The notes: generated by a model not told the origin, from the sequence alone. Shown: positions 9,217 through 19,789, counted from the stretch's first letter. The stretch: DNA of 43,460 nucleotides from Nemertoderma westbladi (GCA_032718475.1 JAUCBJ010003432.1:1-43460), one strand, 5' to 3'. Program-made: numbers and translations.

Positions 9217-9544
9217 CAATATATTATAGATTTAATATTGCCTCATGTATAAAGAAAATAATTTATGAATAACTCGTAAACTTAATAATTTAATTAATAA
9301 ATAGTTAACTTAATTTGATTATCAGCAGCTGATATAAATAATATCAGCAGAGGAAGGGGAGACCTTGTTATATAATTAAACCAATGCAATGCGTTAAATT
9401 GTTCAATTACGAGCGGCAGTAGGTGGTGATCAAGAGAGCATCATACACCCGCCCCCCACCACGCCCACATACACATAAGGCTGCACTTTCCTTATTCAGG
9501 AATAAGGTGAATAATAAATCAGAAATAAGCCAAAATATCTCCCT
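9217..9544. other. No recognisable feature
   Basis: AT-rich start, then a C-rich patch (CCCGCCCCCCACC near 9,450). No exon or repeat arms identified. Confidence 0.5.
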
Positions 9545-9735
9545 TAGAGAGCCCAATAGCCAGCTACCAATTTAATTACAACCTAGGGAGGACAATATTC
9601 AACCTCACCAACTCCCCCTTCCAAAATTATTTGGAACTACTTAGAGAGCCCAATAGCCAGCTACCAATTTAATTACAACCTAGGGAGGACAATATTCAAC
9701 CTCACCAACTCCCCCTCCCAAAGTTATCCAAACCA
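9545..9735. repeat. 97-bp tandem duplication
   Basis: The block starting TAGAGAGCCCAATAGCCAGC at 9,545 repeats nearly perfectly at 9,642, which indicates a recent duplication. Confidence 0.95.
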
Positions 9736-9737
9736 AT

Positions 9738-10170
9738 TTGTTGGCAACAACTATTACATTATACATTATACATATAACATTACCAACTGGCTTGGAATGC
9801 ATGCAACATTTGTTGCATCTGAGAAATAAGGATGTTAATGGTGCAATGAACTTGACAGTGGCAAGTCGATCTTGCGCTGCTGACCTCATTGATATATGGA
9901 AATACGCCAGCTTGCCAACTGTTTCTTCTGTTACCAACCTTGCAGAACGGATTTACAAACTTTACAATGAAAGTCGAGTTTTACTGCAAATTCCAGTTGG
10001 TCGACGAGAGAAAGAGGAGGTTTCTAAACGATTTGGTGATTATCGAAACAAGATAACGAATCTGTTTGATATTTGTACCTGTCGATGCAGTTCTCTGAGG
10101 AACTGCAGTTGTAAAGCATGGAATAAAATCCATCCAAACGAGTGGGATTTTATTACATTTTATTTAGCCC
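9738..10170 (+). pseudogene. Fragment of a multi-copy metazoan protein family (possibly transposase-linked)
   Basis: The frame reads CAADLIDIWKYASLPTVSS, LAERIYKLYNESRVLLQ, then ITNLFDICTCRCSSLRNCSC and KAWNKIHPNEWDF. The order IW-xxAxIPT, a basic helix, LFDIxxCxC, CxC-K and a short PxxExxF tail is one I recognise from an abundant uncharacterised protein family in invertebrate genomes that often carries a hAT-like C-terminus. Four cysteines spaced CxC...CxC suggest metal binding. The frame stays open to 10,469, but past about 10,170 it stops resembling the family. The C-terminal fragment at 27.2-27.5 kb may belong to the same family. Confidence 0.45.
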
Positions 10171-10685
10171 CAAAATCAATGAAGACAATGGCTGGTAAAG
10201 AGCCTGATTGGCCAACTCATTCATCATTGTGCTTAGAGAAATGGACTATGTCTGTCTCCCTCTGTCATAATAACAGAAAAGGGACTATGTTTATTATTAA
10301 CTTGAAGAGACCATGGCACATTCAGCAACCTGAGATATATCTATCCACCATCAAACCCCATTCTAGGTACATATCTGGCCATCTGGGGCTAGCCATGTTT
10401 ATTCCGAAGACCATACATAATATGAAATCGGGCTTTTATACTGCGACATACCAAATGGTGAGGGTTTAAGGGTCATACAGAAAATGCTGACTTGCTAGGC
10501 ATATGCTAAGAAGCCCAAATCCACTGAACACTTTACTTTGATATACTTAGAAATGGAGTGAACAATAATGTTGACAACTTCTCACCTGAACATACTCTAG
10601 CCGTTTTATTTTGACAACTACCTGAAACCAATGTTGTTAATTTAACCTCACGTAGTAGTAGTAATAATGGAACGATGATCAAACA

Positions 10686-10790
10686 CCCCCCCCCCCCCCC
10701 CCCCCCCCCACTCTCTGTTTACACTAAACCTAGCAATATACAAAGAAAGACACATGATGATTATCTACAGTACATGGGGGGGGGGGGGGG
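10686..10790. repeat. Opposed homopolymers: C24 (10686-10709) and G15 (10776-10790)
   Basis: The C and G runs are 66 bp apart and could pair as a hairpin. In the duplicate copy the C run is only six bases, while the G run (28,258-28,273) is sixteen. Confidence 0.9.
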
Positions 10791-11209
10791 CGAATTTAAA
10801 TTGTCAGACACATTTGTACCCCTACTAAAATATTTCCGCGGTTCATGATATTTATGCTGCACATCCAAAAAGGAATGCGCAGCAGCTATGTGTTCTTCAT
10901 ACTGTGAGAAGATATTGACCAATAACATTATAGTATTTCCCAGACCTTGAACAGAAATTGAAATTATATCCGCACCTTTATATATTATATTATAAACCAA
11001 ACCCCTTCCGCATTACTGAATATTACAAATGACCATCTTCCTACTGCTACATAGAACGAGGAGCCAGTAGATCTGGATTCACTTACTCATCTGGATTTTA
11101 CCTTGAACTCAGATTTATTTGATTAAAATATTCCTGAAAACGATCATTTCAACCTTCAACCAAATACATGTAGTGCTGATAGAAGTCTTGATTTTTCTTC
11201 TGTGTCTGA

Positions 11210-11335
11210 GTTCATCCCCGGACATGCTCTACTAGCTTCAGCAATGGGACTTCTTCTGAGGAAAGGACGTCAGTTCATCCCCAGACATGCTCTACTAGCT
11301 TCAGCAATGGGACTTCTTCTGAGGAAAGGACGTCA
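11210..11335. repeat. 63-bp tandem duplication
   Basis: The block TTCATCCCC...GAGGAAAGGACGT starts at 11,211 and again at 11,274. The corresponding locus at 28.73 kb has one copy, so the duplication arose after the segmental duplication. Confidence 0.95.
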
Positions 11336-11609
11336 TATTTCAACAATTATTTCAATGATTAGTTTATAATTAGTAATTCATCCATATATTGCAGTTATGA
11401 AATGTAAGTCCAGATTCACTGATTCACTACTGATACTGGTAACAGAACTGGTGCAAGTCACTGTCCCAAAAAGTTCAGCTTAATTTGAACATGGACCTAA
11501 TTGAAAAGTTGTGAGTAGTTGAATATGGATATAGTAGAAAAGATGTGAAAAGATTCGAATCCAAATCTCCGATAACTACCATATGAAGGTACTTGCTATC
11601 CACTGATTT

Positions 11610-11775
11610 CCACTGATCTGCCGCGCATGCCATTCCTCCACATTAACCGGCTTCATCAACTGAATGACATTTAGGATGGTTCTCACAGCAACAGTGAAGT
11701 CTGACGGAATGTTTCTCTCTCCATTGAATATTACATCATTAAATATTATCTTACAGAATTCCCTACCATAGTGAA
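11610..11775 (-). pseudogene. Coding-like fragment, unrecognised (duplicated at 35.46-35.65 kb)
   Basis: The minus strand carries the segment best seen in the duplicate at 35,460-35,645: DGREFCKIIFNDVIFNGERN, IPSDFTVAVRTILNVIQLM, then KPVNVEERHQW. Here a small deletion beside the DGREFC codons breaks the frame relative to the duplicate. The composition is protein-like. No family is recognised. Confidence 0.25.
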
Positions 11776-12394
11776 TCCATCACCAGATCTTGTCCGATCG
11801 CAAGAGGCTGAGATAATTAGGATGATGATTCACCCAGTCCTGGGATAACACTCCCCAGTGGAATCAAGCTGAACAACATCAGGTTGACATCAGGTTAACA
11901 ACATCATCTTATTTTGGTGCCTTTCTGCAAATTTAGAGCTGAAGCCAACCTTCATGTTATTTAGTCTCTGGTGTTAATGGTAGTAAGACATATGATATTT
12001 CGTTTCTCGAAGTCATTTACAAAGTGATGGCTACACTTATTGAATAGAGGAGAGGGTTAGCCTCATGGATTGGTTTGTTGAGTTCCAATTTCAATATGGG
12101 AACTGTAAAAATGCTGTCATTGTCCAAGAGGGGAGGAGGAACGTTGTACATTGCCAACCAGAGACTCTATTTTTAAGCTTGATCTCATTTTATCATGTGG
12201 CCACAGAGAACTACTGGTGTACTTACCCTTATCTTTACCAGTATACAAGTTTTCGGATTCGACATCCAAAGGAGACTTTTGGTTTTGTGATGGGCTGAAG
12301 TTGGTATACTGACTATTTGTTGCAACAAAGAACCTGAGCTAGTGGATCTGATGTTTTTCAAACATATTGGGCATTGTGCCCATCTGGCTTTCAT

Positions 12395-12487
12395 CAGATA
12401 CCTGCAACATTTTGGCAATGCTCTTAAATTTGGTATGCAAATCTTCACCACAGTCACACTTATAAACATTTTTTATGCCAGACATGA
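12395..12487 (-). pseudogene. Cysteine-rich coding-like fragment, unrecognised (duplicated at 36.09-36.18 kb)
   Basis: One minus-strand frame reads NVYKCDCGEDLHTKFKSIAK and MLQ at a possible CAG|GTATCT donor. A second frame just beyond reads MKARWAQCPICLKN. The CxC...CPxC spacing suggests a small zinc-binding module broken by a frame shift. Both duplicate copies show it. Confidence 0.2.
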
Positions 12488-12602
12488 TTATTTAAATCTA
12501 AGGCTTTCGTCAGTCCTGTAAGTACCGGACTGGTATGTGTATGTGGAAGTTATAGCTTATAGGTATTAAATCTACTGAAATTCTGATCTATGATAGGATA
12601 GG

Positions 12603-12999
12603 GCCATGGCCTACTGTGTGTAGTGGCCATGGATAGGGCCTATGCCCCCTACTGCCACCACCAGTGCTGTAGCAGATATGTAGCAGATAGGAGGTATAAA
12701 TATGCCATTTTACCCCCTCAATAAATATCCAACACCCCACAGAATACAACAGCAGATTTTAGGGGGATCTCTCTTTTCTTCTCCTTAGCAGTCCTCTCTA
12801 AATACTCCCCATTTAGCAAATACTGAAATACATCATCATTGTTTCGCTGGTTAGTGTCTGTGGCCAGACTTATAATACTGGCTGACATCATTACCTTAAT
12901 ATGCATGTAACACAGCAATTGACAAATGAAACAACAGTGTACTGATCAGTCTAACTGAACCATTATTACCATTACCCTGATAACAATTTCATGTAATTT
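12603..12999. other. No gene seen; short CCATGGCC inverted repeat
   Basis: CCATGGCC near 12,604 and GGCCATGG near 12,624 form an 8-bp stem. The rest is unremarkable AT-rich sequence with short frames. Confidence 0.5.
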
Positions 13000-13310
13000 T
13001 AACGTTTATATTACATTTTTATTGAACATGGCAAACGTTTGAAAATACGTTTGCGACACGTCCAGAAATAGATAATTTTCATGTTATTTTGTCCAAGCGG
13101 GTGGCGTGTAATAAACGTTTAGAAGTAAACGTGTAAATAGCATGAAACAAACATTACTCAATCGCCGGTTCTTTATGACGTTTGAATTAAACGTGTGTCT
13201 AGCAGGTGTAACTAACGTGAATCATGCCTCGGTTCTTTCGAAATTGTTGGAAATATACGTTTTTTTTATGCAAAGAAAACGTTTGTTTTAAACGTTGTAA
13301 GTAAATCGTT
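13000..13310. repeat. Cluster of AAACGTTT-type motifs
   Basis: AACGTTT, AAACGT or ACGTTT recur about a dozen times in 300 bp (for example GCAAACGTTTG near 13,041, AAACGTTTAGAAGTAAACGT near 13,113, AAAACGTTTG near 13,277, AAACGTTG near 13,290). From 13,310 to 13,632 I see only AT-rich DNA. Confidence 0.5.
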
Positions 13311-13632
13311 ATCTAAACTAATTTGTTCATCCATTGATTCGACCACCGGATTGTTCTCATGGTATGTAATTGTTTGAATGAAGAAGATTATGTATGTGTA
13401 AAACATGAATATTATTAAGCAAAAGCTAGCCAGTAGCACAATTTAACCACCTAAAAAGTATTATTATTGTTTACAATAACAACAACACCTATTAAAAAAT
13501 TGAATTGCATAGCACAAACTTTTAAGTAAAATTGTACTGTACATACAAAAATGAAATAAAATCCCATTTGAACTATAATAATATAGACCAACTGCAGCCT
13601 TCCTTAACGCTATTTGGAATTTATTTATTTAA

Positions 13633-14636
13633 CGTATTCCCAATCCTTACACTACTAGGAACACCTCTTGCATTAACACATGGGATTGGTTAATGAGCTA
13701 TTATTTGATTGGACGTTGAAATCATGTAAGGAATGGAAAGAGGGGTCGAACTAGTAGTATAAGGGTTTTATACTCAGTTGGCAGGTAGAAAGTGTTTCAA
13801 ACGCTGTAAGGAATGGAGAAAGTGGTTGAACTAGTGTAAGGGTTTTATACTCAGTTGGCAGGTAGAAAATGTACCAAACGCTGTGTAAGGAATCGGGAAA
13901 GTGGTCGATCTAGTGTAAGGGTTTTATACTCAGTTGGCAGGTAGAAAATGTTCCAAACGCTGTAAGGAATGGGGAAAGTGGTCGATCTAGTGTAAGGGTT
14001 TTATACTCAGTTAGCACGTAGAAAATGTTCCAAACGCTGTAAGGAATGGGGAAAGTGGTCGAACTATTGTAAGGGTTTTATACTCAGTTAGCAGGTAGAA
14101 AGTGTTCCAAACGCTGTAAGGAATGGAGAGAGGGGGGTTGAACTAGTGTAGGGGTTTTTTTATACTCAGTTGGCAGGTAGAAAGTGTTCCAAACGCTGTA
14201 AGGAATTGAGAAAGTGGTTGAACTAGTGTAATGGTTTTATACTCAGTTAGCAGGTAGAAATAATGTTCCAAACGCTGTAAGGAATGGGGAAAGTTGTCGA
14301 ACTAGTGTAAGGGTTTTATACTCAGTTAGCAGATAGAGTGTTCCAAACGCTGTAAGGAATGGAGAAAATGGGTGAAATAATATAAGGTATCTGCCTATTA
14401 AACGGTTCATTGTCAGGTGACAATAAGAAATATATACGAATAGCAGTACATAAATTTAGAGTGGGAATAATGTTGTATAAGGAATCGTTTTACACTCCAT
14501 TTTCCGATCGAATAGATTGTAATAATAATGTAGTTCCTTACATGATTTCAAAGTTCAATCAAATAATAGTTCATTAACCAATCCCAGGCTACAATTAAAT
14601 ATGTGTTCCTAGTAGTGTGTAAGGATTGGGAATACG
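13633..14636. mobile_element. DNA-transposon-like element: 103-bp inverted ends around a minisatellite
   Basis: The left arm 13,633-13,735 begins CGTATTCCCAATCCTTACAC and includes GGGATTGGTTAATGAGCTAT and TTGAAATCATGTAAGGAA. The right arm 14,534-14,636 is its inverted counterpart with scattered mismatches and a few small indels. Between them lie about eight 77-80-bp tandem units and a unique patch. The unit contains TGTAAGGAATGG, also found at the arm's inner edge, so the array may have grown from the inner end. No transposase is encoded. The target-site duplication is unclear; both outer flanks carry CG. Confidence 0.75.
13750..14390. repeat. 77-bp minisatellite, about eight units
   Basis: Each unit carries TGTAAGGGTTTTATACTCAG, then GGTAGAAA, then TTCCAAACGCTGTAAGGAAT. 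Starts fall near 13,756, 13,834, 13,912, 13,990, 14,067, 14,145, 14,227 and 14,306. Three more units occur at 36,292-36,535. Confidence 0.95.
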
Positions 14637-14861
14637 CGCCCGGGCGGGGGGGGGGTCATTTTATAAATTTTTGGTAATTGATATGTATCTTTGAAACAGA
14701 TACGTTGTGAAAACCGAGATTCCGTGATTTTTCCTACAATTTTATGGGCTATCTTATGGGCTATGGGATATATGGCACAAACGGCGATTCAATAGCTATC
14801 TTTTTCAATAGTTATTTTTCGTCCCACCTGACACCCCTCCCCTCCGCCCGCCCCCGGGGCA
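14637..14861. repeat. GC-rich inverted arms, possible small element
   Basis: CGCCCGGGCGGGGGGGGGG (14,637-14,655) and CCGCCCGCCCCCGGGGC (about 14,845-14,861) are roughly inverted and enclose ordinary AT-rich DNA. Alignment is loose, so an element is only possible. Confidence 0.25.
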
Positions 14862-14971
14862 ATTACATTGTAAAATAGACAACAATTAACATTTTTAAAC
14901 GTAACGATAAAAAATTACAATTAAACAACAATTTTGGGACGTCACGGGGAATTTTCAGTTACATCGATTAT

Positions 14972-15384
14972 TCAGATACACTCAGTTTCAGACCCATCGA
15001 TACCACTGAATTCAGAGTCCATTCCGCCTAGGATATCCGACGCCAGCAAAGTGGAATAACTTTCCCGTTTCTTGGATCTGGAAAATTAATTTATTTGTGT
15101 TTAAAAAATAAAAGGCTCGGACTAGGACTATATTAGACTAAGACTTCACTAAGATCTACATTAAATATTACGTAGGTATTAACCAGGAATTAATAAGTTG
15201 ACATAGCTTGTAATTGTAGGTAAAATATAGAAGGTATAGCTCAATATGAGGTAGTGATGACAAACTGCTTGTAAAAATGAAACTCACTCCCGCTGGTACT
15301 TTCCACCTCCATGACGAAAAGGTGTATTCCGGAAGAAATCCGTGATGGCAATTTCTATAGCACTACTTTTTAAGTTCCATTTGC
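14972..15384 (-). CDS. Two-exon C-terminal gene fragment with acidic tail, truncated by RTE sequence
   Basis: Exon 1 (15,384-15,288) reads KWNLKSSAIEIAITDFFRNT then PFRHGGGKYQR and ends at a strong GGGA|GTGAGT donor. Exon 2 (15,077-14,972) starts after TTTTCCAG and reads SKKRESYSTLLASDI then DSEFSGIDGSETECI and a stop. The donor leaves two bases of a codon and the acceptor supplies the third (glutamate), so the phases agree exactly across the 210-bp intron. The tail is acidic. I do not recognise the family. The frame ends at 15,384, where plus-strand RTE sequence begins, so upstream exons are missing or displaced. Confidence 0.45.
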
Positions 15385-17049
15385 AGAAGTGAAGGCTACT
15401 GCAAAGAGCATTAAGACCAATCGTGCAAGTGGAGTAGATTGTGTTCCACCTGAGGTTTTTAAAAAACCTGAGTGTTCAAAGCTCACCTATGTCTTCTACA
15501 TCTTATGTACAAAACAACGGTTGGTGCCAGTTCCCAAGAAGGGCAACCTAACACTCTATGGTTAGTTTTGGGCAATCTCATTGATCTCAATTGCTGCAAA
15601 GCTATACAATAGAATTCTATTAAATCGCAACAGGGATCCCATTGAGAGACTGCTCCGTGGAAATCAGAATGGGTTCCATTTTGGCACTTAGAAGGATAAT
15701 TGAAGAGTTATCAAAAAAGAAAGACAGGCATCTGGCTGTTATCTTTGTTAACTACTTCAAGGCCTTTGATTCAGTCTCTCGCTCAAGTATGGTCAGCATA
15801 CTTTCATTATATGGGATTCCTTTAGAAATTATTGCAGCAATCATATCAGTATACGATGGTTCAACAACATTTGTGTCTTCTGTTGATGGTGATACAGAAC
15901 CATTTGAAATGTAATGGGAGGTCCTCCTGGGAGACTCACTTGCTTGCGCCATTCCTGTTCATAATTGTGGTTGACTATGTTCTATGCATGCATGTCCATA
16001 AATCATCATAATAATGATGGGGTAATGGTAACTTCACCTACTGGCTCCAGAAGTCGAGGAAATCCTGCCAAGTACCTAACTGATCTAGACTTTGCTGATG
16101 ACTTAGGAGTACTCTCAGAATCACTAGAGGGAGCCCAATGGCTCCCCAGCTCATTAGAACAGGCTGCTTCTAGTGTTCATCTTTTTATCAACTCCAAAAA
16201 TACCAAAATTTTGACAGTTAACTTTAAAAATCCTCAGCAAGTCTCTGCCGGATGAGCATAAGCTCAAAGCATGGCATGCTTGAGCATGTGGACGACTTCT
16301 GTTACCTTGGATCATGGATCCGGAAGTCAGGTGAGGACCTTCGAATAAGTAAGGGAAATGCATGGGCAGCCTTGAATAGGCTTTCCAGGATTCGGAGTCA
16401 CATAGCATTAATGTGAAACTCAAGGTTCGATTATTTAGAGCAGCAGTAGTTCCAGTACTCTATGGGTGTCTGGGCTGGGCTCTAACTGCTGAGAACACCA
16501 ATTGTCTGGATGGCACATTCACAAGAATGCTACTCCGGGTTCACTGTGTCAAGTACAATGCACACATCTCCAACCAGACACTATATAAAATTGGAGGTGT
16601 CTCATTGGTTCCCCCAAGCTTTACACAAGAACAAAGCTACCTCCACTTTGCGGGACATTGCTTTCGCCATGAGGACCAGCCAGTGCATAATATTGTGCTT
16701 TGGCAGCCTCATTGAGTGAATAAGCATGGTGGACAGCCCATGACTTTCTTGAGACGCATCTTAAAGGACACAGGCCTTGAAGATGCGGATGATCTAGCAT
16801 ATGTCATGGGTGATAGAACTACACTAGAACAAAGCTACCTCCGCTTTATAGGATATTGCTTTCGCCATGAGGACCAGCCAGTGCATAATCTTGTGCTTTG
16901 GCAGCCTCATGGAGTGAATAAGCATGGTGGACAGCCCATGACTTTCTTGAGACGCATCTTAAAGGACACAAGCCTCAAAGAGTGGCACAGCATTCTTAAA
17001 ATTGCAGCTGCAATGCAGCATGCCGATCCTAGTAATAGTAGTAGTAAAA
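15384..17049 (+). mobile_element. RTE-like fragment (RT to 3' tail), plus strand
   Basis: It starts at AGAAGTGAAGGCTACTGCAA, reads AKSIKTNRASGVD-like codons and retains the segment deleted from the 175-1,832 copy. It continues through motif A (here VNYFKAFDS, first aspartate replaced by asparagine) and the FADD box to the short 3' UTR and TAG repeats ending near 17,049. A 25-bp deletion near 15,676 removes the RKGRGTME codons. Further shifts and a TGA near 16,713 break the frame. A 198-bp in-frame duplication of the C-terminal region distinguishes this copy. It is inactive. Confidence 0.85.
16623..16985 (+). repeat. 198-bp in-frame tandem duplication within the RTE C-terminus
   Basis: ACACAAGAACAAAGCTACC at 16,623 recurs as ACACTAGAACAAAGCTACC at 16,821, a shift of exactly 66 codons. 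The duplicated part codes for the HCFR/GYCFR-HEDQPVHN-HGVNKHGGQPMTFLRR segment. Every array unit downstream has the same duplication. Confidence 0.95.
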
Positions 17050-17080
17050 ATAACATTACAAAAATAGCTGAATAAATTAT

Positions 17081-17191
17081 CTACCAGGGCAGATCGTCCA
17101 TGATGTGTTTCCGTGGGTTCCGGTCAGTTGCCAGACGACCAATGAGGGTGGCAGTTGCTGACGCATCTATCGTGTTGGTGAACGCGGACAT
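17081..17191 (-). CDS. 36-codon frame, possible terminal exon, unrecognised
   Basis: Starting at ATG 17,191 the minus strand reads MSAFTNTIDASATATLIGRL, then ATDRNPRKHIMDDLPW, and stops. It is GC-richer than its surroundings, and the frame stays open just upstream (ANSPGS), so it may be the end of a longer exon. It lies downstream of, and on the same strand as, the exons at 19,790-20,872. The array copies keep the frame despite several amino-acid changes. The rest of 17,192-17,547 is AT-rich and featureless. Confidence 0.3.
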   Translation of the reverse strand: MSAFTNTIDASATATLIGRLATDRNPRKHIMDDLPW

Positions 17192-17579
17192 GGATCCAGG
17201 ACTGTTTGCATGAGGGACTATTGCTGCTGTACTGTAATATTAAACTATCACATTCACTGTGGTAAATAGCCAGCAGGTTAGACATTTGTGTTTTTATGGT
17301 TGCTAGGTAAGAGGTTTTGTCAGCTGGTTGCGGGTTTTATAATAAATTTATTAATAAAATAAATGTGCTGGAGAGGTCAGTAAAAAAAATCTACCAGGGC
17401 ACCTTACCGAATATATTATACTAATTGTTACTGTGATCGGGGGCTAAATTTCCCAACCACGAAAATGCTCAAAAATAAATAAAAAATAACATTAAAAAAA
17501 TTCCTGTGGACAGAACATCCTGTTGTGAACATAGGATGTTTAGTGCTTACGGGAAATAAAAAAAGCTAAATCTGAATAT

Positions 17580-19444
17580 TTGTACAACAAAATAAGTGAG
17601 AATAAAGATAATCCAAAAAGTCTATGGTCTACCCTAAAATCTTTAGGTTATAAAAACCTTAAATCTAAATCGAATATTGTTCTGCAAGATAACGGTGAGC
17701 TGATTCATGATCATACTCTAGTTAGTAATTTATTTAATAATTATTTTACTAATGTTGCCTCTAATTTAGTTAAGAAATTACCGTTATCAAGTAATAAATA
17801 TAGTATAGGGTCCGAAACTCTAAATAATTTTTATTTAGAAAAGTTACAAAATTCAGAAAAGTTATTTTTAAAACCCGTTTCTGAGGATTTCGTTTTTAAA
17901 AATCTACTTAGCCTATCAGCCTCAAAAAGTACCGGTCTAGACCTAATACCTGCCCGTTTTCTTAAGGATGGTGCTGAAGTACTTAAAGTGCCTATTACTT
18001 TTATTATTAATTACTCTATCGTAGATAATGTAGTACCAGACGAACTGAAATTAGCTAAGGTTGTTCCTCTGTATAAAAAGAATAGTAAAGTAGAACCCTG
18101 TAATTACAGACCTTTAGTATCTTAAGTATTGTATCTAAAATTCTAGAACGTTCTGTTTTTCTACAGCTGGAGGCACATCTTAGTAGGCTAAATCTGATCT
18201 ATGAACTTCAGTCCGGTTTTCGTAAATCATATTCTACAGACACCTGCCTTATTAACTTAACTGATACAATTAGATGTAATAACGCAAAGGGTTTATATAC
18301 TGGTATGGTAATGTTGGACCTACAAAAGGCTTTCGATACTGTAGATCACGAAATTCTGCTTGGTAAGTTAGGCCTGATGGGTGTAGGTTCTATAGACTGG
18401 TTCAAGTCCTACCTGTCAGACAGAGGTCAAACTGTAGTCATTAGCAAATCGCTGTCTACTGTACAAGAGATTACCTGTGGTGTACCGCAAGGTAGCATAT
18501 TAGGTCCTCTGCTTTTTGTATGCTATGTAAATGATATGATAAGTAGTATAGATCCCGATTTTAAACTCATTTTATATGCCGACGACAGTGCTCTTATTTT
18601 CTCTCATAAAGATCCTATCCATATTTCCCAAAAGTTAAGTGCAGTTCTAGAATCCTGTAATGAGTGGTTGGTTGATAATAAGCTATCCATTCACTACGGT
18701 AAAACTGAAAGTATTTTGTTTGGTTCCAAAAGAAAGTTAAAGAAGGTAACTAAGTTTGAAGTCACTAGTAATGGACATAAGATTGAAAATAAAAAGGAAG
18801 TTAAATATTTAGGCGCCACATTGGATAACTGCTTATCAGGAGAAAGTACAGTGAAAAATATTTTCTCGAAAGTTAACAGTAGGCTTAGGTTTCTATACAG
18901 AAATAAAAATAGTTTGAACACCGACTCCCGCAAGTTACTTTGCTCTTCTTTAATACAGTGTCACATGGACTATGCGTGCTCTTCTTGGTATGAAGGCTTA
19001 ACCAAACAGCTTAAATGTAAATTACAAGTAGCTCAGAATAAAGTAGTACGATTTATTAAAGACTACAAACCTAGGCACCACCTAACTCCAGATGACTTTT
19101 CTGAATCTGGACTACTTAACTTAGATAGTAGAGTTAAGCAGCTACGCCTTAACCATGTGCATAAAGTGTATAATGGTAAATGTCCCAATTACCTAAAACA
19201 AAAATTCAACAGAGTACGCGATACACACTCTTACAGTACCAGAGCTAGTGCTTCAAACTTCTACCTCCCGAATTGTAAATCCTTTGAATCTGATACTTTC
19301 TTTTTTAACGGCATTAAAAATTGGAACGCTCTGCCTAATGAAATTAAAAACCTAAATAATCAACATTCTTTTAAATCTGCAGTTAAATCTCATCTCCGTG
19401 TGCAATGTAAAAATAGGTACAATAGTCCTACAGTAAGTTATTAG
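17580..19444 (+). pseudogene. LINE reverse transcriptase, one frameshift
   Basis: The first frame (17,580-18,125) covers the RT N-terminus: SKSTGLDLIPARFLKDG and [18 protein letters not shown]. One base is missing near 18,115, and the frame continues from there to 19,444 with the [14 protein letters not shown] segment before the first methionine at 18,305. Motif A is [12 protein letters not shown], motif [14 protein letters not shown], the catalytic box YADD. The thumb and the C-terminal [16 protein letters not shown] segment, typical of this group, are intact. With the endonuclease missing and the frame shift present, the copy cannot move by itself, but its decay is slight. Confidence 0.85.
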
Positions 19445-19635
19445 TTTATTAATTATTTACTATTTATACTGTAATTACGTTTTATAATAAATTGTTCTGT
19501 ACATTACATCTTTATCGTTGAGTCGGGCATTGTCACGCTCTCGGTAAAGTTGTATATGTACATAGTGTAATTACGTTTTATATTGGTTTTAGGTTAGCGT
19601 AGTGTAATATTGTATTTGTAACCAAGTAACATAAA

Positions 19636-19677
19636 GGACCCCCTTGGAAATAAGCTGCAAAGCTTTAGGGGTAATCC
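19636..19677 (+). other. Two-stem hairpin in the LINE 3' UTR (GCAA loop)
   Basis: Inner stem AAGCT/AGCTT (19,652-19,656 with 19,661-19,665) closes a GCAA tetraloop. Outer stem CCCCT/AGGGG (19,640-19,644 with 19,667-19,671) surrounds it, with GGAAATA on the 5' side between the stems. The same fold with different base pairs occurs in the SINE at 21,225-21,266. Confidence 0.8.
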
Positions 19678-19789
19678 TATATGTTATGTTGGACAATACC
19701 TTTATACCGGTACATTGTTTGGTGTATTTGTTATTGTTTTTACATAATGTATAAATAAATCTATCTATCTAGTGCTGTTTTTTTATTTG

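Larger units (their letters stand above)
10478..12602. repeat. Segmental duplication, copy A
   Basis: 10,478-11,421 matches 27,982-28,874, and 11,447-12,602 matches 34,930-36,291, all in direct orientation. Copy A has about 190 bp absent from the other copy (about 12,155-12,340), an expanded C run, and an extra 63-bp tandem duplication. Weak coding-like traces in both copies include a minus-strand YKGADIISISVQGLGN segment (about 10,870-11,000) and a plus-strand NNVDNFSPEHTLAV segment (10,562 onward). Stops interrupt them. Confidence 0.9.
17548..19769 (+). mobile_element. CR1/L2-group LINE, 5'-truncated, inserted with TAGTGCT duplication
   Basis: The target-site duplication TAGTGCT is at 17,541-17,547 and 19,770-19,776. 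The empty site TTTAGTGCTGATTTTT is visible in the array units (for example near 37,419). The element ends in ATAAATAAATCTATCTATC. The endonuclease region is missing. The RT style ([28 protein letters not shown]) points to the CR1/L2/Crack/Daphne group; the exact clade is not settled. A conserved two-stem hairpin lies 92-134 bp from the 3' end. Confidence 0.9.

Noticed and set aside
12065-12298. Plus-strand frame of 77 codons as a gene
   Set aside because: About half of it lies in the 190-bp block missing from the paralogous copy, and no family or splice signals were recognised.
13750-14390. CRISPR-like array
   Set aside because: Units are contiguous 77-bp tandem repeats without unique spacers, in a eukaryotic context and inside an inverted-repeat element.
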